A stretch of 6,907 bases of DNA from a bacterium (GTDB taxonomy: Bacteria; Hydrogenedentota; Hydrogenedentia; Hydrogenedentiales; SLHB01). Position numbers and translations under genes: made by a program. Below the pieces are notes generated by a model. It saw only the letters and a list, made by a program, of their open reading frames with translations, ran no database searches and was not told where the DNA came from. Location of the stretch: positions 1 through 6,907 of the forward strand of contig JAAEQP010001366.1 of assembly GCA_024231375.1 (NCBI GenBank), read 5' to 3'. This document shows, piece after piece, positions 1-6,478 of this stretch; the first letter of the stretch is position 1; each line of letters opens with the position of its first letter.

Positions 1-225
1 ATTGTCAAAGCACGCAGTAATTTTGATAATCACGGGTATATAATACATCCGATATTCATGTTACGTCCACCAGATGATTCGGTTCAAACCTTATTGGATG
101 CTTATGTTCCTTATCGTGCCATCTTACCAAAGGGATTAGATGGTATCATGTCAACAGGGCTTGGTATTAGTGCTCATAGTAATGCCATGCCGGTGATACG
201 TATGCAGCCGGATATCCAGAATCAG
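1..225. other. AT-rich segment with foreign-looking codon use at the left edge
   Basis: Bases 1-180 contain 70 G+C (39%), while 241-300 contain 44 of 60 (73%). The reading frame and the protein family run unbroken across the change, which falls in a stretch coding for conserved family residues (about 187-225). TTA, AAT, TAT, ATA and GAT codons dominate before it and GCC, GCG, CGC and GAC after it. It may be an assembly or amplification chimera between two homologous genes, or a real recombination tract. Confidence 0.7.
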
Positions 226-1071
226 GGATACGCGGCCGGACGCGCCGCCGCCATGGCCGCGGCAGACAACGTAGCGACCCGCGACATCGACCTGGAAGCG
301 TTGCAACGCCACCTCGTCGAGATCGACTGCCTGCCCGATAGCGTCCTGACCGACAAGGACTCGTTTCCCGTGCCTGCGGAACGGGTAGCGGAAGCGGTCG
401 ACTCGCTCGTGAAGGATTGGGAAGGACTCGGCATCGTCCTGGCCCAGGAGACCGACGCGCTGCCCCATCTCCGCCGGGCCTGCAACCAGGTCGAGGACCC
501 CGAACACAAGCTTGTGTATGCCCATATCCTTGGGATGCTGGGCGACGCATCTGGTGTCGAGGTGCTTCTCAAGAGTGTGGAAGCTGCTGAATGGGATCAG
601 GGATGGGACTTCAAGGGTGGCGGCCAATTTGGCATGAGTATGAGCCCTCTCGATAGCCGCATCATCGCCTTGGCCCGCACACGCGATCCGCGCACGCTTG
701 ATACGGTGGTCGCCAAGACGGCGCAGTTGGACACGGACAGCGAGTTCTCCCACCACCGCGCGGTGGCCATGGCCCTGGAGACCCTGGCGGACCCGCGCGG
801 CGCCAAACCGCTCGCCGACCTTCTGGGCAAGCCCGGACTGACGGGACATGCGTACACCAATATCGACGCGGCGACAAAGGGTGCCTCAACCGGGAATCCC
901 GACCTCGAACGCGACCGGTCGCTACGGGAGCTTATCCTGGCGCGTGCGCTGTTCCGGTGCGGGGACTACGAGGGACTTGGCGAACGCATCCTGCGCGAGT
1001 ACGCGCAAGACCTCCGCGGCCACCACGCCCGGCACGCCAATGCGGTCCTGCGGGAGAAAGCGGGCCGGTAG
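1..1071 (+). CDS. FAD-dependent oxidoreductase, C-terminal part, with HEAT-like tail (5' partial)
   Basis: The frame is open to the left edge, so the gene begins outside the window; an internal ATG at 58 is not a credible start. In the 356 visible residues, 37-84 match the C-terminal end of the FAD-dependent oxidoreductase family common in Planctomycetes and Lentisphaerae: PYRAILPKGLDG, then GLGISAHSNAM, then QNQGYAAGRAAA, corresponding to the family's PYRCLLPKGLDG...GRCIS...AAG region that closes the FAD pocket. The N-terminal dinucleotide-binding fold is missing. From about residue 140 to the end, helical pairs such as PHLRRACNQVEDPEHKLVYA and ALETLADPRGAKPLADLL resemble HEAT/PBS-lyase repeats, probably a protein-binding or scaffold tail. 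The substrate cannot be told. It converges on the polyamine-binding lipoprotein gene with a 42-nt gap. Codon use changes sharply near 187-225: 17 of the first 62 codons end in G or C, against 29 of the next 38. Confidence 0.8.
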   Translation: MVKARSNFDNHGYIIHPIFMLRPPDDSVQTLLDAYVPYRAILPKGLDGIMSTGLGISAHSNAMPVIRMQPDIQNQGYAAGRAAAMAAADNVATRDIDLEALQRHLVEIDCLPDSVLTDKDSFPVPAERVAEAVDSLVKDWEGLGIVLAQETDALPHLRRACNQVEDPEHKLVYAHILGMLGDASGVEVLLKSVEAAEWDQGWDFKGGGQFGMSMSPLDSRIIALARTRDPRTLDTVVAKTAQLDTDSEFSHHRAVAMALETLADPRGAKPLADLLGKPGLTGHAYTNIDAATKGASTGNPDLERDRSLRELILARALFRCGDYEGLGERILREYAQDLRGHHARHANAVLREKAGR

Positions 1072-1113
1072 CGTGAACCGCCCCCCCAGAGAGCGTCGCG
1101 GGGTGGATGTGCG

Positions 1114-2190
1114 CTACTCGCGCGATCCCTTGGTCAGGATGCCGAAGATTCGCGCGTATTCATCGCCCGCCTCTCCTACGTCGACGAGGAATTCGCAACG
1201 TTCGAGCACGTCACCGGGCGGGTAGATAATGGGATTCTCAAGGATCTCGGGTTCAAGCATCGCGACGGCGGCCTTGTTGGGCGTGGCATAGTGCTGACTG
1301 TTGGAGATGCGGGCAGCGACCTCCGGTTCCATGACGAAATCGAGGAAAGCGTGTACCTCGTCCACTTTCTCGGTGTAGCGGGGCATCGCGTAGCTGTCGA
1401 TCCACTTGTTCCCGCCCTCTTCGGGAACCACGTACTCGATCTCGGAATGTTCCTGCGCAGCTTTCAAGAGGTCGCCGCTATAGGCCATTGTCACCCAGAC
1501 TTCGCCCGCAATCAGTTTGTCCTGAAGGGGGTAGTAGTCGGACAGGAGCACCTCCTGTTTGTGAAGTTGCTGTGCGACCTCCGCGGCTCCTGCGAGGTGC
1601 TGCGGATCGGTGGAATTCAGAGGATGTCCGGCGGCCAGCAACAACGCCGCCATCGCTTCGTACGAGTCGTCGAAGAGTGCGATCTTGCCCTTCAGCGCGG
1701 GGTCGAGCAGGTCGCGCCAGCGTCGAATAGGCCGCGGTGTATACTTGGTGTTTATCGCGAGGCCTGTTGTTCCGTAGAGGTAGGGGATTGCGTAGTCATT
1801 GCCAGGATCGAAATGAACCGAGCGGAACTCCTCGTCCAGATGGCGTGCATTGGGCAGTAGGGTCATGTCGAGCCGCTCGAGAAGATCGGCCCGGACCAAG
1901 AGATCTATCGTGGGCCCGTCCGTGATGATGAGATCGAAGGCCCCGGGATCGTTCTGGAGCCGGGCGATGCACTCAGGCGCTTGTCCGTACTCTTCGATGC
2001 GGACCGCAATGCCGGTCCGCTCCTTGAACTCGTCCAATACGGACTGGTCATAGTACTCTTCCCAGTTGAGAAGGATGAGTTCGACCGCGTCTGACGGCGG
2101 CGCAGGCAACGGATCGCCGCAGGAAAGACAGGAGAAACATGCGCAAACCGCAACCGAGAGCGCACACAGTCCGTTGACGATCCTGCCCAT
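1114..2190 (-). CDS. PotD/PotF-like polyamine-type ABC substrate-binding lipoprotein
   Basis: This is a periplasmic solute-binding protein of 358 residues, likely binding spermidine, putrescine or a related cation for an ABC importer. The start at 2190 is chosen over a longer frame because AAGGAGAGGAG lies just upstream and a signal peptide follows at once. Residues 1-23 are hydrophobic, and the Cys-rich stretch CACFSCLSCGD offers C24 (or C21) as lipidation site, although neither is a textbook lipobox. Family landmarks in order: LNWEEYYDQSVLDEF (41-55), IPYLYGTTGLAINT (135-148), WRDLLDPALKGKIALFDD (158-175), GEVWVTMAYSGD (229-240), KWIDSYAMP (262-270), HYATPNKAA (300-308). Compared from memory with E. 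coli PotD, the acidic amine ligands appear kept (D175, E178, D265), as do W43, Y46, W263 and Y301. One pocket Trp is replaced by Tyr (Y237), and the Ser/Tyr pair near residue 90 is not conserved. Specificity may therefore differ from spermidine. No PotA, PotB or PotC is adjacent. Confidence 0.88.
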   Translation of the reverse strand: MGRIVNGLCALSVAVCACFSCLSCGDPLPAPPSDAVELILLNWEEYYDQSVLDEFKERTGIAVRIEEYGQAPECIARLQNDPGAFDLIITDGPTIDLLVRADLLERLDMTLLPNARHLDEEFRSVHFDPGNDYAIPYLYGTTGLAINTKYTPRPIRRWRDLLDPALKGKIALFDDSYEAMAALLLAAGHPLNSTDPQHLAGAAEVAQQLHKQEVLLSDYYPLQDKLIAGEVWVTMAYSGDLLKAAQEHSEIEYVVPEEGGNKWIDSYAMPRYTEKVDEVHAFLDFVMEPEVAARISNSQHYATPNKAAVAMLEPEILENPIIYPPGDVLERCEFLVDVGEAGDEYARIFGILTKGSRE

Positions 2191-2444
2191 TGCTCCTCTC
2201 CTTCCGCGGCGCCCGACCGCGGAATTCCGCGGTCCAGCCCAAGCACGCCGTAGCGAAAGAAACCGATCACGCAACAGCTATCATAGCACAAGATCAGCGA
2301 TTCTGAGATGCCGTCGAATCGAGAGTCCAGGTGGGCGCAGCCGCTGTGACTGTTCCGGCTCAGTCCGCGAGACACAAGGAATCGCGTGATCGAAAAGCCC
2401 GGCCAAGACCATTACTGTAGGTGAAATACACGGGAGGATTCGTT
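2191..2444. promoter_or_regulatory. Divergent control region between the potD-like and DUF6528-like genes
   Basis: This 254-nt non-coding stretch lies between two divergent starts. The leftward gene has a strong Shine-Dalgarno (AAGGAGAGGAG on the minus strand, within 2192-2203), and the rightward gene has GGGAGG at about 2432-2437. A possible minus-strand -10 box TATGAT sits at 2280-2285, but no good -35 box lies at the right spacing. The 11-bp inverted repeat GCTATCATAGC (2277-2287) overlaps it. The perfect 20-bp palindrome at 2215-2234 is described separately. A looser inverted repeat, CGATTC (2298-2303) with GAATCG (2316-2321), is also present. Promoter positions are tentative. Confidence 0.45.
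2215..2234. repeat. Perfect 20-bp palindrome upstream of the potD-like gene
   Basis: GACCGCGGAATTCCGCGGTC equals its own reverse complement over all 20 bases. It lies 24 nt upstream of the potD-like start codon, just outside the Shine-Dalgarno. A third CCGCGG occurs at 2204-2209, so CCGCGG appears three times in 29 bases (2204, 2217, 2227). As DNA it could be an operator for a dimeric regulator. As leader RNA it could fold into an 8-bp GC-rich stem with an AAUU loop, leaving the ribosome site free. No T-run follows on either side, so a terminator is unlikely. Confidence 0.6.
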
Positions 2445-3377
2445 ATGACCACACGCACGCTGTTCGCGCTGACAATCTGTACGGCCCTGGGGTTCGCCGC
2501 TGTGGCCGCGGATTCAACGCCGTATGAGGGGATGATCGTGGCCTGTGAGCAGGCGCGTCCCGGCTATGTGATCCTGGACCCGGACGCGGACTGGAGCGAC
2601 CCGGCCGCGGTGGTGTGGGAATGGAAGGCCGCCGATGCGCCGAAACTCAAACGCTGGGAAGGGGCCTGGTTCGGCAATCCAAGCGACGCCAAGCCGGTGA
2701 TGGGAGGAACACATCTGCTGGTCTGCGCGTCGGGTGGCGGTGTGGCGTTGATCCGCGTCAAGGACAAACGGCTGGTTTGGTACGCGCTTGCCGGGGGCAA
2801 CACCCACTCCATCGAGATCCTACCGGACGGCAACATCGTCAGTGCGTCAAGCACAGGATCCTATCTCGCCGTGTTTGACACAAGCAAACCACTCAAGGAC
2901 CCGCGGAAACCCAATCCGGAGAAGATCACGTTGTCGAGCGCGCACGGTGTTGTGTGGGACGCGAAGCGCGAGCGCCTCTGGGCAATCGGCGGGGAAGCCT
3001 TGAAGCGATACCGCTACACCGCGGACAGTGGTACGCCGACGCTGGTGGAGGAGGCCTCGTTCCAACTGCCGGGGTACGGCGGCCACGACTTGTTTCCCGT
3101 GGCGGGAGAAGACCGCCTCTACCTCACATCCGATAGGATATGGACGTTTGACCCGGAGGCGGAGACCTTCGCGTCGTGCTTACCACTAGGTGGTGTCAAG
3201 AGTGTGTCGAAACGGGACGCAACCGGTTCGGTCATCTTCATGAAGGCAACCGAAGTCTGGTGGTCGGACACAATACGATTCATGGATGACAAGCGCCTGA
3301 TGACACTTCCCGGAGCCCGCTTCTACAAGGCGCGTTGGTGGGTGCCCAACCGGTTCAGTTACCCCGACACCCAATGA
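2445..3377 (+). CDS. Exported DUF6528-like beta-propeller protein, function unknown
   Basis: The start at 2445 is chosen because GGGAGG lies 7 nt upstream and a typical signal peptide follows (MTTRTLFALTICTALGFAAVAADS, cleavage near residue 22). The alternative GTG at 2421 would only add eight residues ahead of it. The 310-residue product matches my memory of the DUF6528 family in layout: MIVACEQARPGYVILDPD (30-47), VVWEW (56-60), WFGNPSDAKPV (75-85), ASGGGVALIR (95-104), HSIEILPDGNIVSAS (121-135), AHGVVWD (166-172), GGHDLFPV (212-219), ATEVWWSD (268-275). Three blade-like units carry a histidine at matching places (H121, H167, H214; spacing 46 and 47 residues), as expected for a beta-propeller. 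The Asn-Pro-Ser and Gly-Gly-Gly loops are also characteristic. No enzyme activity is known to me; ligand or sugar-related binding outside the cytoplasm is possible. It converges on the PHP gene with a 26-nt gap and probably has its own promoter in the divergent region. Confidence 0.75.
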   Translation: MTTRTLFALTICTALGFAAVAADSTPYEGMIVACEQARPGYVILDPDADWSDPAAVVWEWKAADAPKLKRWEGAWFGNPSDAKPVMGGTHLLVCASGGGVALIRVKDKRLVWYALAGGNTHSIEILPDGNIVSASSTGSYLAVFDTSKPLKDPRKPNPEKITLSSAHGVVWDAKRERLWAIGGEALKRYRYTADSGTPTLVEEASFQLPGYGGHDLFPVAGEDRLYLTSDRIWTFDPEAETFASCLPLGGVKSVSKRDATGSVIFMKATEVWWSDTIRFMDDKRLMTLPGARFYKARWWVPNRFSYPDTQ

Positions 3378-3403
3378 GCGAACGCCACTGACGCGACTAA
3401 GCC

Positions 3404-4543
3404 TCAGCCCTTGCCGGGAAAGCTGACGTGTACGTCAAAGGTCACTGGCAACCCCTCATTCGGTGCTACGAGCACGTTCTTGACGATGTACGGGATGGCC
3501 ACGTCCTTCTCCGTTCCGGCCGTCGCCGTTCCCTTGGCACTGAGGGGCAGGAACACCGTCTTGCCCGCCGGCAACTCGAATGTCGCAGGGAACCCAACGC
3601 CGTCGACGCGTCCGTTGGCTTCGAGTTGATACGTGAGGCTCGATCCGTTGTGGATGGACACCAAACCCGCTTTCCGGGGCGCCAACGACACGTCGCCGTG
3701 CGTCACCTCGACGGTGCCGTGGAACAGGGGGCCGACGTACTGGGCTTCGCCGACCAGCATGCCGCATCCGAAGGCCACGGTACGACGCGCGCGAAGGGCG
3801 TCCAGGATCGCCTTCTCCGACCGCCCCTCCGCAAACACGAGGGTCATGCTGCGCATCTGGCCAGCGGCCGGATCGTGCCGTTCGTCGACCAGCCCGTGGA
3901 CGTCGGTGTTTCCCATCATGGTAAGATTGTGCTCCAAGCACCAGGCATGGGCGTGCGGGTAGTATCGGTTGCCGTTAAACACCTCGATTCCACGCATCCA
4001 CCCCTTCTCGAGATACTCGCGCTGCGGCTTGCTCGCGGAGGCGTCGTTCAGGTCTTTCGTGGGTGGGTGATTCCAGATCAGGAAGGCATCCTGGTCGATG
4101 GCGGCCTGCACCGACTCCCGGTTCTTCTTCTGATTGAGCGGACGGGTATCGGACAACCCGAGGGCGTTGAAGTGTCCATGGGGTTCCATACGGGTGATTT
4201 CGCCGCCTCTGATGAGAATAAGGTGCCGCCGGTCGGCCTCGGGTTTGGCAATCTCATACGCGCGGTTTCCGTTGGATTTGTCCACGTCGCCGTTGCCCGA
4301 TTGGTGCTCGACGTGGTCCGTGATGGCAATGGCATCCAGGCCATGGCGCCACGCCTCGCGGACCCGCACCGTGGGCCAGACCTCGCCGTCGGAGAAGACG
4401 GTGTGCATGTGGAAATCGCACTTCAGGGTGACGTATCCCGGCAGGTCGGGAAACGCGACCTCGGTGCGCGTCTCCGCGGTTGCGGTCCAGGCAATCAGAA
4501 CGATCAGGGCCAGCGAGAATCCAAGAAGGGCATAACGGCGCAT
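3404..4543 (-). CDS. Exported PHP-domain phosphodiesterase, Sb-PDE-like
   Basis: This metal-dependent phosphoesterase of the PHP superfamily is 379 residues long. The start at 4543 has GGAGG 9 nt upstream and opens a signal peptide (MRRYALLGFSLALIVLIAWTATA, cleavage near A23), so it acts outside the cytoplasm. The metal-site series is complete: DFHMHTVFSDG with H45, H47 and D52; TDH at 76-78; E115 in GGEIT; HGH at 122-124; NHP with H159; and NTDVH with D214 and H216. The sequence LKCDFHMHTVFSDGEVWPTV and the long match through IEVFNGNRYYPHAHAWCLEH resemble proteins labelled Sb-PDE family phosphodiesterase, which are named for an organophosphate-diester hydrolase. Residues about 270-379 form a beta-rich C-terminal domain. 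The natural substrate is unknown; phosphodiesters including cyclic ones fit the fold. It is transcribed divergently from the PI-PLC-like gene, which suggests a related task. Upstream in-frame codons to 4618 are not favoured because they would bury the signal peptide. Confidence 0.87.
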   Translation of the reverse strand: MRRYALLGFSLALIVLIAWTATAETRTEVAFPDLPGYVTLKCDFHMHTVFSDGEVWPTVRVREAWRHGLDAIAITDHVEHQSGNGDVDKSNGNRAYEIAKPEADRRHLILIRGGEITRMEPHGHFNALGLSDTRPLNQKKNRESVQAAIDQDAFLIWNHPPTKDLNDASASKPQREYLEKGWMRGIEVFNGNRYYPHAHAWCLEHNLTMMGNTDVHGLVDERHDPAAGQMRSMTLVFAEGRSEKAILDALRARRTVAFGCGMLVGEAQYVGPLFHGTVEVTHGDVSLAPRKAGLVSIHNGSSLTYQLEANGRVDGVGFPATFELPAGKTVFLPLSAKGTATAGTEKDVAIPYIVKNVLVAPNEGLPVTFDVHVSFPGKG

Positions 4544-4758
4544 GTCGGCGTTCCTCCAGATGGTCTTTCGCATTCGTGAGCTCGAGGGAGGTATCAGGAT
4601 ACTGGGGAGGCGCGGCATTGTTCAACGGCCCGAAGGCGAGCGTGGTCCTCGGGGCATAGGTACACACTAGCGGTTTGGCGCGAAGCGACGGTGTCGTGTA
4701 CCGTAGTGGCACCACGGCGCCGCGGGAATGCCGATTGGACGAGGAAAGGATCGCGGGC
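4544..4758. promoter_or_regulatory. Divergent control region between PHP phosphodiesterase and PI-PLC-like genes
   Basis: This 215-nt stretch separates two divergent starts and should hold both promoters. The PHP gene has GGAGG on the minus strand near 4553-4557; the PI-PLC gene has AGGAAAGGA ending at 4750. TTGGCG at 4675-4680 could be a weak -35 element for the rightward gene, but no convincing -10 follows. Short inverted repeats are GTATC-AG-GATAC (4591-4602) and GTGG-CA-CCAC followed by CGGCGCCG (about 4716-4732). None is strong enough to name an operator. Confidence 0.35.
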
Positions 4759-5769
4759 ATGACAAAGATCGTAGGAAGTGTTATGGCGATGGCGTTGGTT
4801 GCGTTCGGCGCTATGGCCAAGGGGCCGGACAAGGATCTGGAGGCCCCCGGCGCCGAGACGGCCCTTCGGATGAACCAGATGCAGGTCGTGGGCACGCACA
4901 ACAGCTACCACGTGAAACCGCCCGAACCCCTGTTCTCGCAGATCAAAGTGGTCTACCCGGATGCCGTGACGTGGGACTACACCCATGCGCCCCTGGATGT
5001 GCAACTCGAACGGGGTGTGCGCAGCTTTGAACTCGACGTGTACCACGACCCGGCCGGTACGAAGGTACTCCATGTTCCCCAGTACGACAAGGGCACGACA
5101 TGCGAAACGCTGGTGGACGGGCTGACAACGATCCGCGAATGGTCGAAGGCGCACCCGCGACACGTGCCGGTGATCGTACTGGTCGAGTTGAAGGACGAAC
5201 CCATCTCCCAGGTGGCCACGCCCATCCTGCCGTTCGACAAGGCCGCCATCGACCAGGTGGACCGCGAGATCCGGCAAGTGCTCAACGAGAAGCGGTTGCT
5301 CACGCCGGACGACGTGCGGGGAGACGCGGCGACCTTGTCCGATGCCATCCACACGGATGGATGGCCCTTGCTGGAAGAGGTGCGCGGCACGGTGATGCTG
5401 GTGCTCCACGCGCGTGGGGCGCATGCCCGGCACTACACAGCCGGAAGCCCGTCGCTGGAAGGGCGCGCCATGTTCATCGAATCGCGGGTGGGCACCCCCT
5501 ACGCATCCGTGTTCATCCGAAACGACCCACGCGACCCGGGCATCCCGGAACTGGTGAAGCAGGGCTACATCGTCCGGACTCGCGCCGACAGCGATCTGCG
5601 TCAGGCCGCCGCCAACAACACGGCGCGCCGCGACGCGGCCTTCCCGAGCGGCGCGCATATCGTCAGCACGGACTTCCCTCCAGGTGAGGCCCACGCCGAC
5701 ACGGGGTATGTGGTAGCGCTTCCCGGCGGCGCATGCGCAAGGCCGAATCCGGTCAACGGGGGCTCCTAG
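4759..5769 (+). CDS. Exported Ca2+-dependent phosphoinositide phospholipase C-like enzyme (PI-PLC-C1 type)
   Basis: This is a secreted or periplasmic phosphodiesterase of 336 residues with the PI-PLC X-domain barrel. The start at 4759 has AGGAAAGGA 8 nt upstream and gives a signal peptide, MTKIVGSVMAMALVAFGAMA, cleaved near residue 20. MNQMQVVGTHNSYH (38-51) is the family's hallmark. Catalytic and Ca2+ residues, placed by comparison with eukaryotic PLC from memory: H47 and N48, E91 and D93 (SFELDVYHDP), H105 (HVPQYD) and E143 (VIVLVELKDE). All are present, so the enzyme should be active. C-terminal landmarks are YIVRTRADSD (270-279) and VSTDFPPGE (302-310). The length suits a one-domain bacterial enzyme; there is no visible anchor or binding module. 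Substrates could be phosphatidylinositol, GPI-like lipids or other lipid phosphodiesters, with a cyclic inositol phosphate as the expected first product. It converges on the small lipoprotein gene with a 48-nt gap. Confidence 0.85.
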   Translation: MTKIVGSVMAMALVAFGAMAKGPDKDLEAPGAETALRMNQMQVVGTHNSYHVKPPEPLFSQIKVVYPDAVTWDYTHAPLDVQLERGVRSFELDVYHDPAGTKVLHVPQYDKGTTCETLVDGLTTIREWSKAHPRHVPVIVLVELKDEPISQVATPILPFDKAAIDQVDREIRQVLNEKRLLTPDDVRGDAATLSDAIHTDGWPLLEEVRGTVMLVLHARGAHARHYTAGSPSLEGRAMFIESRVGTPYASVFIRNDPRDPGIPELVKQGYIVRTRADSDLRQAAANNTARRDAAFPSGAHIVSTDFPPGEAHADTGYVVALPGGACARPNPVNGGS

Positions 5770-5817
5770 CCGGCGCGATCACGTGACGATAAGAACCGCT
5801 TCTTCCCCGGCAATGCC

Positions 5818-6450
5818 CTACGGCTGACCCTGCGCCAGGTACGCGATGGCTCCCAGGAATTGGATGGGCGCGGTCACGATGTCGACGGCGCCCGCGGGCA
5901 CAAGGGCCGCGCCGGCCAGCATGGGATGCTCCACGTCGTACGGGCGTAGCCGGAACTCCAGTCTGTCGTTCCGTCCGGCTCGTTCGAACAGGTACGCGAA
6001 GGCCAGGAGACGCGCATCCTCGCGTTGGCCGATCTCGCCGGTCGAGCCAAGGGGGCCACTGGGCATGAGCCGTTCAGGGGGCTGAACCAACCGGATGGGA
6101 ATCTCCTCCATCGTGCGCCGGGCCACCTCCGAGTCGGCCGGCCAGCCCGGAGCGATCCGCCTTCGGCTCAGTTCGATGTAGCGTCGCCGTCGGTTGGGTT
6201 CATTCTCTTGATACAGGTGAAGCGGCACGTCGATGTGGTGCCGGCCGTCGCGGCGTTCGCCTCGGTAGGTGATGGTGCCCGCGAAGCACACGATGAGATG
6301 GTTGTTGCCGGTGAGGTAGGCCTTCTCGATAGGCCTGCACGCATCGCCGTTGCACGGCGTGCGGGTGCACTTGTGTACGGCGTTGGTGGCGGCACACCCC
6401 GACACCGTCACGGCAGCCACGAAAAACACCACATGCCACGACTTCGCCAC
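5818..6450 (-). CDS. Hypothetical lipoprotein with Cys-rich N-terminal segment
   Basis: I do not recognise a family for this 210-residue protein. It begins with GTG at 6450; no ATG is available upstream, and later GTG codons would remove the N-terminal lysine of the signal peptide. MAKSWHVVFFVAAVTVSGC is a lipoprotein signal with lipobox VSGC (C19), so the product is membrane-anchored outside the cytoplasm. Close behind lies C28-x4-C33-x4-C38, then HLIVCFAGTITYRG (51-64), a basic patch (NRRRRYIELSRRR, 86-98) and a hydrophobic end, AALVPAGAVDIVTAPIQFLG (181-200), that recalls the endings of some small YceK/YidQ-like lipoproteins. That likeness is weak. It lies 28 nt downstream of the partial PHP-like gene on the same strand, so the two are probably one transcript. 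The ribosome site is a G-run (seven G) followed by AAGCC, which is atypical. Confidence 0.7.
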   Translation of the reverse strand: MAKSWHVVFFVAAVTVSGCAATNAVHKCTRTPCNGDACRPIEKAYLTGNNHLIVCFAGTITYRGERRDGRHHIDVPLHLYQENEPNRRRRYIELSRRRIAPGWPADSEVARRTMEEIPIRLVQPPERLMPSGPLGSTGEIGQREDARLLAFAYLFERAGRNDRLEFRLRPYDVEHPMLAGAALVPAGAVDIVTAPIQFLGAIAYLAQGQP

Positions 6451-6478
6451 GGCTTCCCCCCCGTCACGTCGATAGGGT

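Noticed and set aside
1072..1113. C-run and G-run in the gap between the oxidoreductase and potD-like genes, considered as a terminator
   Set aside because: Pairing is imperfect with a large loop, and no T-run follows on either strand.
1291..1860. Plus-strand open frame inside the potD-like gene
   Set aside because: It is a composition-driven shadow; the minus-strand product matches the PotD family along its whole length.
2421..2444. Upstream GTG as start of the DUF6528-like gene
   Set aside because: The GGGAGG ribosome site lies inside this extension and points to the ATG at 2445, which also opens a standard signal peptide.
3428..4579. Long plus-strand open frame (383 codons) opposite the PHP gene
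   Set aside because: The minus strand carries the full PHP motif series and a signal peptide. The plus frame shows no ordered domain and overlaps almost the same bases.
5344..5365. GCCATCC / GGATGGC inverted repeat
   Set aside because: It lies inside the PI-PLC coding sequence and encodes ordinary residues (AIHTDGWP); it is probably a by-product of codon use.
4594..5694. Long minus-strand open frame (366 codons) opposite the PI-PLC-like gene
   Set aside because: High G+C makes antisense frames long. The product is rich in His, Arg and Val with no family likeness, while the plus strand encodes a complete PLC-like enzyme with its catalytic motifs.
5779..5804. TCACGTGA palindrome and AAGAA-CCGC-TTCTT hairpin between the convergent genes, considered as a bidirectional terminator
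   Set aside because: The stem is only 5 bp and A/T-rich and is not followed by a T-run, so a terminator cannot be supported.
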